Shown piece after piece: positions 1 through 9,151 of a DNA stretch of 15,707 nt. Under the pieces are notes generated by a model, which was given only the letters and a program-made list of their open reading frames with translations, made no database searches and had not been told where the DNA came from. Location: NCBI GenBank assembly GCA_021816505.1, contig JAKAXS010000014.1, forward strand, positions 1 to 15,707, read 5' to 3'. The first letter of the stretch is position 1, and the number at the start of each line of letters is the position of its first letter. This stretch comes from Pseudomonadota bacterium (GTDB taxonomy: Bacteria > Pseudomonadota > Alphaproteobacteria > Rhizobiales > Hyphomicrobiaceae). The position numbers and the translations under genes are program-made.

Positions 1-70
1 GTAGCGGCAGATTGATCGGGTAAGTGACAAAAAGTCTCGGGGCAAGGCCGAAAGCATCGGGCAGCCAGCC

Positions 71-98
71 TTGCACCAGCGGGTCGATGCCTTATAGA
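71..98 (+). promoter_or_regulatory. Possible sigma-70-type promoter for the cytochrome c gene
   Basis: TTGCAC (71-76) and TATAGA (93-98) are separated by 16 bp and lie about 38 bp before the start codon at 137. The match is only moderate (3/6 and 4/6 to the housekeeping consensus). All three + frames hit stops in 1-136, so this is a plausible upstream regulatory stretch. It is a pattern match only. Confidence 0.3.
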
Positions 99-136
99 AC
101 CGGATAAACGACGCGACACGGGAAAGCGGGACCCCG

Positions 137-697
137 ATGATGGACTCATTCGAATTTTCCAAGATTTCAGCTGCGGTGCTTCTGGCGCTTCTGGTGATCG
201 TCGGCGCACGCGTGGTGATCAGTTCGAGCCACCCCCATTATGATCCCGCCGCGGGCTATCAGCTGCCTGAACCGCCGCCCGAGGAAGCAGCCGCAGGTGC
301 CGGCGCCGCCGCGGCCGAAGGCCCCGCATTCAATCCCGCAGACGTCGTCGCGCTCCTCAAGACGGCAAAACCCGAGGCAGGCAAGCAGGCCCTGGGCAAG
401 TGCACCTCGTGCCATACGGTGGCCAAGGATGCCGCGAGCAAAGCCGGCCCGAACCTTTGGAACGTCGTCAACCGCAAGCTGGGCGCACTCGGCGACTTCA
501 AGGGCTACTCCGATCAGATGAAGGCCAAGGGCGGCGAGTGGACGTACGAGCACCTTGCGGGCTTCATCCATAGCCCGAAGAAGTATCTGCCGGGCACCAA
601 GATGGGTTTCGCGGGCGTGGCAAAGCCGCAGGAACTGGCCGATATCATCGCCTATCTGCGCACTTTGGCGGACAGCCCGGCGCCGCTGCCCAACTAA
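137..697 (+). CDS. Membrane-anchored c-type cytochrome (CycM/cytochrome c552-like)
   Basis: This 186-residue protein is a mono-haem electron carrier with one N-terminal membrane anchor and a periplasmic class I cytochrome c domain. Residues 11-29 form a hydrophobic helix that probably stays uncleaved as an anchor. An Ala/Pro/Glu-rich linker (about 40-66) follows, then the haem domain. The haem-binding CTSCH is at residues 89-93, and Met156 in GTKM is the likely sixth ligand. The C-terminal IIAYLRTL helix is typical of the fold. In alphaproteobacteria such proteins (CycM) pass electrons between the bc1 complex and terminal oxidases; that role here is inferred from family. Two ATGs are adjacent (137 and 140), and either could be used, with GCGGGA just upstream. 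It precedes the peptide ABC operon by about 105 bp with no obvious terminator, so read-through is possible, but no functional link is evident. Confidence 0.9.
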   Translation: MMDSFEFSKISAAVLLALLVIVGARVVISSSHPHYDPAAGYQLPEPPPEEAAAGAGAAAAEGPAFNPADVVALLKTAKPEAGKQALGKCTSCHTVAKDAASKAGPNLWNVVNRKLGALGDFKGYSDQMKAKGGEWTYEHLAGFIHSPKKYLPGTKMGFAGVAKPQELADIIAYLRTLADSPAPLPN

Positions 698-784
698 ACA
701 ATAATTAATTCGGCCCCGGTCGCCTTTTCCTCGTCGCCTCCCTAAGATGGCGGCGCATCGGCCGCGAATTGCCCGGCCCAGGAT

Positions 785-805
785 GAGGAGGAGACAGCTC
801 CGTTG
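785..805 (+). promoter_or_regulatory. Strong ribosome binding site that fixes a TTG start
   Basis: GAGGAGGAG at 785-793 lies 9 nt before TTG at 803. No ATG or GTG in this frame would preserve the signal peptide, so the Shine-Dalgarno match decides that the first binding-protein gene starts with TTG. Confidence 0.65.
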
Positions 806-2698
806 CGCTTGGCCAACGTTCGCCGCATAGCGATCACATCTGTTTTCCTGGCGCTGGGTGCAAGCCTGGCGCTTCTATTGCCAGCCCTCACAACGCCCGC
901 ATCGTCATCGCCGCAGGAGCAGAAGCGTCATCACGCGCTCTCGCTGATCGGCGAGCCGAAGATGCCGCCGGACTTCAAGAATTTCGACTGGGTCAATCCC
1001 GACGCGCCCAAGGGCGGCACGTTGCGGATGGCCATCCCCGGCGGTTCGTTCGACAGTCTCAATCCGTTCACCACGCAGGGCGATCAGGCGGCGGCCGTGC
1101 CGCTGATCTACGAAACCCTGATGAACGAGAGCCCGGACGAAAGCTCCACCGAATACGGGCAGCTGGCCGAATGGGTCTCCTACCCGGACGACTATTCGTC
1201 CGTCACGTTCAAGCTGCGCGACGGCGCGAAGTTTCACGACGGCAAGCCGATCACCGTCGATGACGTGATCTTCTCGCTGTTCGCGCTCAAGAAGTCACAT
1301 CCGCTGTTCGCGCTCTATTACAAGAACGTCGTCGCCGTCGAAGAGACCGGCGAACGGGAAGTCACGTTCCGCTTCGACGTGAAGAACAATCGCGAGATGC
1401 CGCAGATCGTCGGTCAGCTCGTCTACATCCTGCCCAAGCACTTCTGGGAAGGCACGGACGCGAATGGCAACAAGCGCGATCTTTCGAAATCGACGTTGGA
1501 AGTGCCCGTGGGCTCCGGCGCCTATCGCATCAAGTCGGTCGATCCCGGCCGGTCCATCGTCTACGAGCGCGTGAAGGACTACTGGGGCAAGGATCTGCCG
1601 ATCAATCGCGGCCAGTATAATTTCGACGAGATCCGCTACACCTACTATCGTGACAAGACGCCGGCGTTCGAAGCGTTCAAGGCCGGCAGCGTCGATCTGT
1701 GGACCGAGACGACCGCGCGCGACTGGGTGACGAAGTACGAGGAACTGACCAAGACAGGCCGCGTCAAGAAAGACGCCATCCGCGTCTACAGCCCGTGGGA
1801 GATGTCCGGCTTCGTTTTCAACATGCGCCGTCCGCAGTTCCAGGACCCGCGCGTGCGCCGCGCCTTCAATCTCGCGTTCGACTTCGAGCTCATCAACAAG
1901 ATGAGCTTCAACGGCATGTACCTGCGCGTCGGCAGTTTCTTCGACGGCGGCGAGCTGAAAGCGACGGGGTTGCCGCAAGGCCGCGAGCTGGAAATCCTCA
2001 ATGAGGTGCGCAGCGAAGTGCCACCGGACGTATTCACGACGGAATGGAAGAACCCCGTCAACGAAACGCGTGACGACTATCGCCGCCATATGGCCGAGGC
2101 GATGAAGCTCCTCAACGCGGCCGGCTGGACGTTGAAGGGGCAGCGGCTCGTCAACGACAAGGGCGAGCAGTTCAAGGTCGAGTTCCTGATCCCGATGAGC
2201 GAGATCGTCGGCGTCGTCGAATCCTACGTCAACGAGCTGAAGACGCTGGGCATGGACGCCTCGATCCGCGTCGTCGACAGCTCGCAGTATCAGCGCCGCG
2301 AGCGCAGCCGCGACTTCGACATCATCATCGATCGCATGGCGCAGTCGTTCTCGCCCGGAAACGAGCAGCGCGAGTTCTGGAGCAGCGCCTCCGCCGACAT
2401 GCCCGGCAGCCGCAACACGATGGGATTGAAGAGCCCGGCCGTCGACAAGATTATCGACAAGATCATCTTCGCGCCGGATCGCGCCGAGCTGGTGGCGGCC
2501 ACGCGGGCGCTCGATCGCGTCCTGCTGTGGAACCACATCGTCGTGCCGCACTGGGAATACCCGTTCGAGCGCATCGCCTACTGGGACGTGTTCGGCCGGC
2601 CGTCCAAGGTCCCCTCGCAGCGCGTGGCGGCAACGCGCACGTGGTGGTTCGATGCCGACAAGCAGAAGGCGCTCGCCGCAGCGCGTGCCGGCCGATGA
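803..2698 (+). CDS. yejA: Peptide ABC transporter substrate-binding protein, YejA type (first copy)
   Basis: A 631-residue periplasmic solute-binding protein of family 5 (SBP_bac_5/DppA-OppA class), closest in character to YejA, the binding component of the YejABEF oligopeptide/microcin C importer. Residues 1-35 form a signal peptide: basic MRLANVRR, a hydrophobic core, then a small-residue region. There is no lipobox cysteine. The mature start carries the YejA-like FDWVNPDAPKGGTLRMA segment (about 62-78). The family-5 motif around LRDGAKFHDGKPITVDDV is at about 138-155. The C-terminal part contains the FDIIIDRM and ending TRTWWFDADK blocks shared with the next gene. The start is TTG. Its stop overlaps the start of the second binding-protein gene (ATGA), and the order SBP-SBP-permease-permease-ATPase argues for one operon. 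Substrate preference cannot be read from the sequence. Confidence 0.9.
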   Translation: MRLANVRRIAITSVFLALGASLALLLPALTTPASSSPQEQKRHHALSLIGEPKMPPDFKNFDWVNPDAPKGGTLRMAIPGGSFDSLNPFTTQGDQAAAVPLIYETLMNESPDESSTEYGQLAEWVSYPDDYSSVTFKLRDGAKFHDGKPITVDDVIFSLFALKKSHPLFALYYKNVVAVEETGEREVTFRFDVKNNREMPQIVGQLVYILPKHFWEGTDANGNKRDLSKSTLEVPVGSGAYRIKSVDPGRSIVYERVKDYWGKDLPINRGQYNFDEIRYTYYRDKTPAFEAFKAGSVDLWTETTARDWVTKYEELTKTGRVKKDAIRVYSPWEMSGFVFNMRRPQFQDPRVRRAFNLAFDFELINKMSFNGMYLRVGSFFDGGELKATGLPQGRELEILNEVRSEVPPDVFTTEWKNPVNETRDDYRRHMAEAMKLLNAAGWTLKGQRLVNDKGEQFKVEFLIPMSEIVGVVESYVNELKTLGMDASIRVVDSSQYQRRERSRDFDIIIDRMAQSFSPGNEQREFWSSASADMPGSRNTMGLKSPAVDKIIDKIIFAPDRAELVAATRALDRVLLWNHIVVPHWEYPFERIAYWDVFGRPSKVPSQRVAATRTWWFDADKQKALAAARAGR

Positions 2699-4662
2699 GG
2701 TGGGGGCGTGCAAGCCTGTGCGGTATGCTCGCGGCGATGACGCTCGCTTCGGTGACACAACCGGCGAACGCGGAGTTTCGCCACGGCCTGTCGACCTTCG
2801 GCGAGTTGAAGTATCCGGCGGACTTCAAGCATTTCGAATACGTGAATCCGAGCGCACCGAAGGGCGGCAAGATCGCGCTCATCGGTTCGGGCGGCGTGAC
2901 GAGCTTCGACACCTTCAACGCGTTCATTCTCAAGGGCGACGCAGCCGAGGGCCTCGGCCTGCTCTACGACAGCCTGATGACCGGGTCGGGAGACGAGCCC
3001 GGCGCCGCCTACGGCCTCATCGCCGAAAGCGCTGAGCTTGCCGCCGACAAGAAGTCGGTGACGTTCAAGATGCGGCCGGAAGCGAAGTTCGCCGACGGCT
3101 CTCCCATCACCGCCGACGACGTGGTGTTCACCTTCAACATCCTGAAGGAGAAGGGGCACCCGGTCTCCTTCCGCCGCCGCCTGCGCGACGTGACCGGAGT
3201 GACCGCGATCGACCCGCATACCGTGCGGTACGACTTTCAGGGCGAGTTGGTGCGCGACCTGCCGCTGATCGTGGCCGGCCTGCCGGTGCTGCCCAAGGCG
3301 TGGTGGGCGACGCGCAACTTCGATCAGAGTTCCCTGGAAAAGCCGCTGGGCTCCGGTCCTTACGAGATCGGCAGCTTTCAGCCGGGCCGTTTCGTCGCCT
3401 ACAAGCGCCGCGCCGACTACTGGGCGAAGGACCTGCCGGTCAACGCCGGCACGAACAACTTCGACGAGATCCGCTACGACTATTTTCGCGATCGCCAGGT
3501 CGGTCTTGAGAACCTGCTGAACGGCACGTTCGATTTCCGCGAAGAGTTTACCGCGAAGGACTGGTCGATGTCCTACGGCGTGCCGGCCGTGCGCGACGGC
3601 CGCATTCAGCGCAAGGTGCTGCCTGACGGACGCCCGTCCGGCGCGCAGGGCTTCTTCCTGAACATGCGCCGGCCGCAGTTCTCCAACCCGCTGGTGCGCC
3701 AGGCGCTGGGCCAGGCGTTCGACTTCGAGTGGAGCAATCGCTTTCTCTTCTTCGGGCTCTACACGCGCACGGAAAGCTTCTTCGAGAATTCCGAACTCAA
3801 GGCCGTCGGCCCGCCGTCGCCGGGCGAACTCGCCTTGTTGGAGCCCTATCGCGATCGCCTTCCGCCGGAGGTGTTCGGCGAGCCGTTCGTGCCGGCGAAG
3901 AGCAATGGGCTCGGCTACAATGCCGAGCCGCTGAGGCAGGCGAGCAAGCTGCTGGAGCAGGCCGGCTGGACGTATCGCGACAACGACGGCGGCTGCAGCT
4001 TCTTCTGCCGCTTCGAGACGGCGATGGCGATGCGTCAGGCCGCGCCCGTGCGTCTGCGCCAGAACGACAAGGGCGAAACGCTGAAAGTCGAGATCCTGAT
4101 CTTCGAGGATACGTTCGAGCGCGTGATCTTGCCGTACGTCACCAACCTGCGGAATATCGGCGTCGACGCCCGCATGCGGCGGGTGGACGGCGCGCAGTAT
4201 CAGAAGCGGCTCAAATCGTTCGACTTCGACATCGCCATCCAGCGCTACGTCATGGGACTGACGCCGGGCATCGAGATCGTCAACTACTGGGGCAGCGAGG
4301 CTGCCAAGCAGGAAGGCAGCCCCAACCTGGGCGGCATCGCCAATCCCGTCGTCGATGCGCTGGCGGAAAAGGTGATGGCGGCGCAGTCGCGCGAAGACCT
4401 CGTCACGGCCGCGCGCGCCATCGATCGCGTCATGCGTTCCGGGCACTATTGGGTGCCGCAGTGGTACAAGGGCAGTCACGCCATAGCCTTCTGGGACAAG
4501 TTCTCCTGGCCGGAGAAGAAGCCGAAGTACTCGATCGGTGCGCCCGCCACATGGTGGTATGACGCCGAGAAGGCAGCCCGGCTGCGATCCAGGACGCCAC
4601 CCGACGAAAAGCCGGTCGCCGCCGCTGAAGCGGCGTCCGCCGAGACCAAAGCGAAAGACTGA
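2695..4662 (+). CDS. yejA: Peptide ABC transporter substrate-binding protein, YejA type (second copy)
   Basis: A second family-5 binding protein, 655 residues, paralogous to the gene before it. Both share the FxxVNPxAPKGG opening, PLGSGPYEI/VPVGSGAYRI, FNMRRPQF/LNMRRPQF, the QYQ(K/R)R block and the WWYDAEK/WWFDADK ending. An in-frame open stretch runs back to 2527 inside the upstream gene. I chose ATG 2695 because it overlaps the previous stop as ATGA and gives a clean signal peptide of about 27 residues ending in QPANA|EF. No strong Shine-Dalgarno precedes it, so translation is probably coupled. Compared with the first copy it carries an insertion of roughly 23 residues containing CSFFC (Cys434, Cys438). 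It also ends in an Ala/Glu/Lys-rich tail of about 25 residues. It probably delivers a different peptide spectrum to the same permease; that is inference. Confidence 0.9.
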   Translation: MRWGRASLCGMLAAMTLASVTQPANAEFRHGLSTFGELKYPADFKHFEYVNPSAPKGGKIALIGSGGVTSFDTFNAFILKGDAAEGLGLLYDSLMTGSGDEPGAAYGLIAESAELAADKKSVTFKMRPEAKFADGSPITADDVVFTFNILKEKGHPVSFRRRLRDVTGVTAIDPHTVRYDFQGELVRDLPLIVAGLPVLPKAWWATRNFDQSSLEKPLGSGPYEIGSFQPGRFVAYKRRADYWAKDLPVNAGTNNFDEIRYDYFRDRQVGLENLLNGTFDFREEFTAKDWSMSYGVPAVRDGRIQRKVLPDGRPSGAQGFFLNMRRPQFSNPLVRQALGQAFDFEWSNRFLFFGLYTRTESFFENSELKAVGPPSPGELALLEPYRDRLPPEVFGEPFVPAKSNGLGYNAEPLRQASKLLEQAGWTYRDNDGGCSFFCRFETAMAMRQAAPVRLRQNDKGETLKVEILIFEDTFERVILPYVTNLRNIGVDARMRRVDGAQYQKRLKSFDFDIAIQRYVMGLTPGIEIVNYWGSEAAKQEGSPNLGGIANPVVDALAEKVMAAQSREDLVTAARAIDRVMRSGHYWVPQWYKGSHAIAFWDKFSWPEKKPKYSIGAPATWWYDAEKAARLRSRTPPDEKPVAAAEAASAETKAKD

Positions 4663-4679
4663 GGAGCAGGACCGGCGAC

Positions 4680-5792
4680 ATGTCCAATTATCTCATCAAG
4701 CGCCTGCTGCTGATCATCCCGACGCTGTTCGGCATCATGCTGCTGACGTTCCTGCTGGCACAGGTGATGCCGGGCGGACCGATCGAGCGCATCATCGCGC
4801 AGCTGACCGGCACCGAAAGCTCCATCGCCTCACGCATCGGCGGCGGCGGCAGCGACGTGGGTGGCGCCGGGCAAAGCCAGGCGGGCGGCGCCGGCGACAT
4901 GGCGATGTCGAAGTATCGCGGCGCGCAGGGACTGGAGCCGGAGTTCATCAAGGAACTGGAGAAGCAGTTCGGCTTCGACCGCCCGGCGCACGAGCGCTTC
5001 TTCAAGATGATGAAGGACTACGCCACCTTCAACTTCGGCAAGAGCTATTTCCGCGACACGCCGGTGATCGACCTGATCAAGGAAAAGCTGCCGGTCTCCA
5101 TCTCGCTCGGCATCTGGATGATGCTGATAACGTATCTGGTGTCGATCCCGCTCGGCATCCGCAAGGCCGTGCACGACGGCGAGAAGTTCGACACCTGGAC
5201 GTCGACGGCGCTGATCATCGGCTATGCCGTGCCGGGCTTCATGGTCGCCGTGTTCCTGCTGATCATGTTCGCGGGCGCCTCGTTCTTCCAGTGGTTTCCC
5301 TCGCGCGGCCTGTGGTCTGAGAACTGGGACGAGCTGTCGTTGCTGGGCAAGATCGGCGACTACTTCTGGCATTTGACGCTGCCCATCATCGCCATGTCGC
5401 TCGGCGCCTTCACGACCATGACGTTCCTGACCAAGAACTCGTTCCTGGACGAGATCCGCAAGCAGTACGTGCTGACGGCTCGCGCCAAGGGGCTCGACGA
5501 GCCACGCGTGCTCTACGGCCACGTGTTCCGCAACGCCATGCTGCTGATCATCGCCGGTTTCCCGGCGGCGTTCATCGGCGCGTTCTTCACGGGCTCGATG
5601 CTGATCGAGCAGATCTTCTCGCTCGACGGCCTGGGGCTGCTGGCGTTCGAGAGCATCGAGAAGCGTGACTATCCGGTGGTGTTCGCCTCGCTGTTCGTGT
5701 TCTCGCTGATCGGCCTCGTCGTGAATATCGTCTCCGATTTCGTCTACACCCTCGTCGATCCGCGCATCGACTTCGAGAGCCGGGAGGTCTGA
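4680..5792 (+). CDS. yejB: Peptide ABC transporter permease YejB
   Basis: A 370-residue inner-membrane permease of the DppB/OppB class, close to the length of E. coli YejB (364). Residues 8-29 are the first membrane helix and further helices lie at about 141-161, 176-199, 230-251, 286-308 and 335-357. The cytoplasmic EAA loop that docks onto the ATPase is at about 262-285 (VLTARAKGLDEPRVLYGHVF). Between helix 1 and the conserved region is a Gly-rich stretch (54-72, GGGG...GGAG...GGAG) that looks like a flexible periplasmic linker. The start at 4680 has GAGGAG (4661-4666), overlapping the preceding stop, and the closer GCAGGA. It should form a heterodimeric channel with the YejE product encoded just downstream. 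Confidence 0.93.
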   Translation: MSNYLIKRLLLIIPTLFGIMLLTFLLAQVMPGGPIERIIAQLTGTESSIASRIGGGGSDVGGAGQSQAGGAGDMAMSKYRGAQGLEPEFIKELEKQFGFDRPAHERFFKMMKDYATFNFGKSYFRDTPVIDLIKEKLPVSISLGIWMMLITYLVSIPLGIRKAVHDGEKFDTWTSTALIIGYAVPGFMVAVFLLIMFAGASFFQWFPSRGLWSENWDELSLLGKIGDYFWHLTLPIIAMSLGAFTTMTFLTKNSFLDEIRKQYVLTARAKGLDEPRVLYGHVFRNAMLLIIAGFPAAFIGAFFTGSMLIEQIFSLDGLGLLAFESIEKRDYPVVFASLFVFSLIGLVVNIVSDFVYTLVDPRIDFESREV

Positions 5793-5794
5793 GC

Positions 5795-7006
5795 GTGGAC
5801 GCACATCTGGAAAAAGACACCACGATCGCCGGTTCCGGTGCCGAGACGCCCGCCGCAACCGGCTGGTGGCGCGGCGTGCGCGAGCGCTACGCGCTGACGC
5901 CGCTGAACCGCCGCCGCTGGGAGAACTTCAAATCCAACAAGCGCGGCTACTGGAGCCTGCGCATCCTGCTGGTACTGTTCGTGGTGACCGGCCTGGCCGA
6001 GTTCATCGCCAACGATCGCCCGCTCGTCGCGTCCTACAAGGGCGAGATCCTGTTTCCGGTCTTGAAGGACTATCCGGAAAGCATGTTCGAAGGCGGCTTC
6101 CGCGCCACCACGCAATATCGCGATCCCGCGATCCAGGACGAAATCGACAAGCACGGCTGGATGGTCTGGCCGCTGCTGCGCTACTCGTTCGACACGATCA
6201 ATAAGGACTACCCGCGCCGCAAGAACGCGGAAGGCGTGTGCCTGGGCTATCCGGCACCGCCGTCGTGGTCGTCCAGCATGCCGTACTGCGATACCGACGA
6301 AGCGCAGCTCGCCCGCTACAACACGTTCGGCAACACCAACTGGCTCGGGCTCGACAGCCAGGGCCGCGACGTGCTGGCGCGCGTGATCTACGGCTTCCGC
6401 CTGTCGCTGCTGTTCGCCATCATCCTGACGTCGCTCGCCTCCGTCATCGGCATCGTCGCCGGCGCGGTGCAGGGCTACTTCGGCGGCAAGATCGACCTGT
6501 TCGCGCAGCGCATGCTGGAGATCTGGACGTCCGTGCCCTCGCTGTTCGTGCTGCTGACGATGTCGGCGGTGCTGGCGCCGGGCTTCTGGACGCTGCTGGG
6601 CATTCTGCTGCTGTTCGAGTGGGTGACGCTCGTCGGCGTGGTACGCGCCGAATTCCTGCGCGGCCGCAATTTCGAGTACGTGCGCGCGGCAAAGGCGCTG
6701 GGCCTGTCCGATCGCCGCATCATGTTCAAGCACGTGCTGCCGAATGCCATGGTGGCGACGCTGACGTTCCTGCCGTTCGCATTGTCCGGCAGCGTTGCGG
6801 CACTGACCGCGCTCGACTTCCTGGGTCTCGGCCTGCCGCCGGGTTCGCCCTCGCTGGGCGAACTGCTGCTGCAAGGCAAGAAGAACCTGGAAGCGCCGTG
6901 GCTCGGCCTCACCGGCTTCTTCGTCATCGCGACGCTGCTGTCGCTTTTGATCTTCATCGGCGGGGCCGTGCGCGACGCGCTCGATCCGCGCAAGACCTTC
7001 AGATAG
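5795..7006 (+). CDS. yejE: Peptide ABC transporter permease YejE
   Basis: A 403-residue permease of the DppC/OppC class, longer than E. coli YejE (about 341). The extra length is an N-terminal cytoplasmic tail (about 1-50) and a large periplasmic loop between helix 1 (about 54-72) and helix 2 (about 202-225). That loop holds two cysteines (149 and 165) that could form a disulphide. It also contains the family hallmark NTNWLGLDSQGRDVLARVIYG (about 180-200). The EAA loop is at about 295-318 (VRAAKALGLSDRRIMFKHVLPNA). The protein ends in the usual DALDPRK. GTG at 5795 starts 2 bp after the yejB stop, with GGGAGG at 5782-5787 as ribosome binding site. It pairs with YejB in the translocation channel. 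Confidence 0.93.
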   Translation: MDAHLEKDTTIAGSGAETPAATGWWRGVRERYALTPLNRRRWENFKSNKRGYWSLRILLVLFVVTGLAEFIANDRPLVASYKGEILFPVLKDYPESMFEGGFRATTQYRDPAIQDEIDKHGWMVWPLLRYSFDTINKDYPRRKNAEGVCLGYPAPPSWSSSMPYCDTDEAQLARYNTFGNTNWLGLDSQGRDVLARVIYGFRLSLLFAIILTSLASVIGIVAGAVQGYFGGKIDLFAQRMLEIWTSVPSLFVLLTMSAVLAPGFWTLLGILLLFEWVTLVGVVRAEFLRGRNFEYVRAAKALGLSDRRIMFKHVLPNAMVATLTFLPFALSGSVAALTALDFLGLGLPPGSPSLGELLLQGKKNLEAPWLGLTGFFVIATLLSLLIFIGGAVRDALDPRKTFR

Positions 7007-7015
7007 GGGCACGCC

Positions 7016-8650
<1,635 letters not shown>

Positions 8651-8659
8651 TTGCCGCCA

Positions 8660-8688
8660 TTGAGGGGCCGCAGGAGCTGAGGTACAAT
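8660..8688 (+). promoter_or_regulatory. Sigma-70-like promoter directly before the nucleotidyltransferase gene
   Basis: TTGAGG (8660-8665) and TACAAT (8683-8688) are separated by exactly 17 bp, matching the consensus at 4/6 and 5/6. A start of transcription about 7 nt after the -10 box would fall at or next to the A of the ATG at 8695, which predicts a leaderless mRNA. The only Shine-Dalgarno-like motif, AGGAG at 8672-8676, is 18 nt from the ATG and upstream of the predicted transcript start. Confidence 0.55.
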
Positions 8689-8694
8689 GGGCGT

Positions 8695-8991
8695 ATGTCG
8701 CGATCTGACATCGTAGAGCGCATCAGAGAAAACGCCGACCGCCTCAAGGCGCTCGGTGCGGGCTCCGTTTACCTTTACGGATCGTACGCTCGCGATGCGG
8801 CAACGGCGGACTCGGACGTCGATATCTTCATAGATCGGGACCCGGCGAAATCGTTCGGTTTCGTTGAGCTGACTGAGATCGAATTTCTGCTGCGCGAGGT
8901 GCTGCACAGGGACGTTGACGTATCCACCCGGACGGGGCTGCATCCGGCATTAAGCCGTTCGATCGAGCAGTCCGCTATGAAGATTTACTAG
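8695..8991 (+). CDS. MNT-type minimal nucleotidyltransferase (MntA-like antitoxin)
   Basis: A 98-residue single-domain nucleotidyltransferase of the MNT/pol-beta superfamily. The GS-x10-DxD active-site signature is complete: Gly29-Ser30 in YLYGSYARD, then Asp41 and Asp43 in SDVDIFID. Asp75 in HRDVDV is the likely third metal-binding carboxylate. The GLHPALSRSI...IY ending is typical of the family. Characterised relatives (MntA) are antitoxins that AMPylate a tyrosine of a HEPN (HepT) RNase toxin encoded next to them. Here the partner reading frame overlaps the stop codon (TAGTG) but is broken, leaving this gene as an orphan with an apparently intact catalytic site. Base composition is visibly less GC-rich than the flanking genes, and the gene sits behind its own promoter, both consistent with acquisition as a small cassette. 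Whether it still modifies anything is unknown. Confidence 0.85.
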   Translation: MSRSDIVERIRENADRLKALGAGSVYLYGSYARDAATADSDVDIFIDRDPAKSFGFVELTEIEFLLREVLHRDVDVSTRTGLHPALSRSIEQSAMKIY

Positions 8992-9135
8992 TGGTCACGC
9001 GATCCTTTGCTCCGCGATTGCAGGACATTCTGGATCATATAGCGATCGTCGATACCGGACATTGCCATTGTCCATCTTCCTGCCCTGGAGCCGATTATCA
9101 CTGCGATGCTCAGAAGAGCGAATGCAGGTGATTGA
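8991..9135 (+). pseudogene. Remnant of a HEPN/DUF86 (HepT-like) toxin with internal deletion and frame change
   Basis: GTG at 8991 overlaps the nucleotidyltransferase stop by one base, the usual arrangement of MNT-HEPN pairs. In that frame the first about 22 codons read VTRSFAPRLQDILDHIAIVD, closely resembling the start of DUF86/HEPN proteins (R-x-L-x-D-I/M-L-x-x-I). The frame then turns into Cys/His-rich nonsense. One frame over, from about 9058 to the TGA at 9133-9135, the sequence reads DIAIVHLPALEPIITAMLRR, which resembles the C-terminal end of the same family (IVxxDLPPLExxIxxML). Roughly 60-70 central codons, which would carry the R-x4-6-H RNase motif and the modified tyrosine, are missing. 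The junction lies near 9054-9060. The family comparison is from memory, not from a search. Confidence 0.65.
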
Positions 9136-9151
9136 CTGAAATGTGGCTAGC

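Noticed and set aside
1..56. A minus-strand frame open to the window edge starting at ATG 56-54
   Set aside because: Only about 19 codons are visible, they match no family I know, and there is no ribosome binding site. It cannot be supported.
698..802. Terminator or promoter between the cytochrome gene and the yej operon
   Set aside because: There is an AT-rich patch (AACAATAATTAATT) and a TAAGAT, but no stem with a T-run and no paired -35 box.
2527..2694. An N-terminal extension of the second yejA starting inside the first
   Set aside because: It would put 56 Arg-rich residues before a good signal peptide. The ATGA overlap at 2695 is the sensible start.
2578..4479. A 633-codon minus-strand open frame across the second yejA
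   Set aside because: Antisense shadow of a well-supported gene; Arg/His/Leu-rich translation with no recognisable motif.
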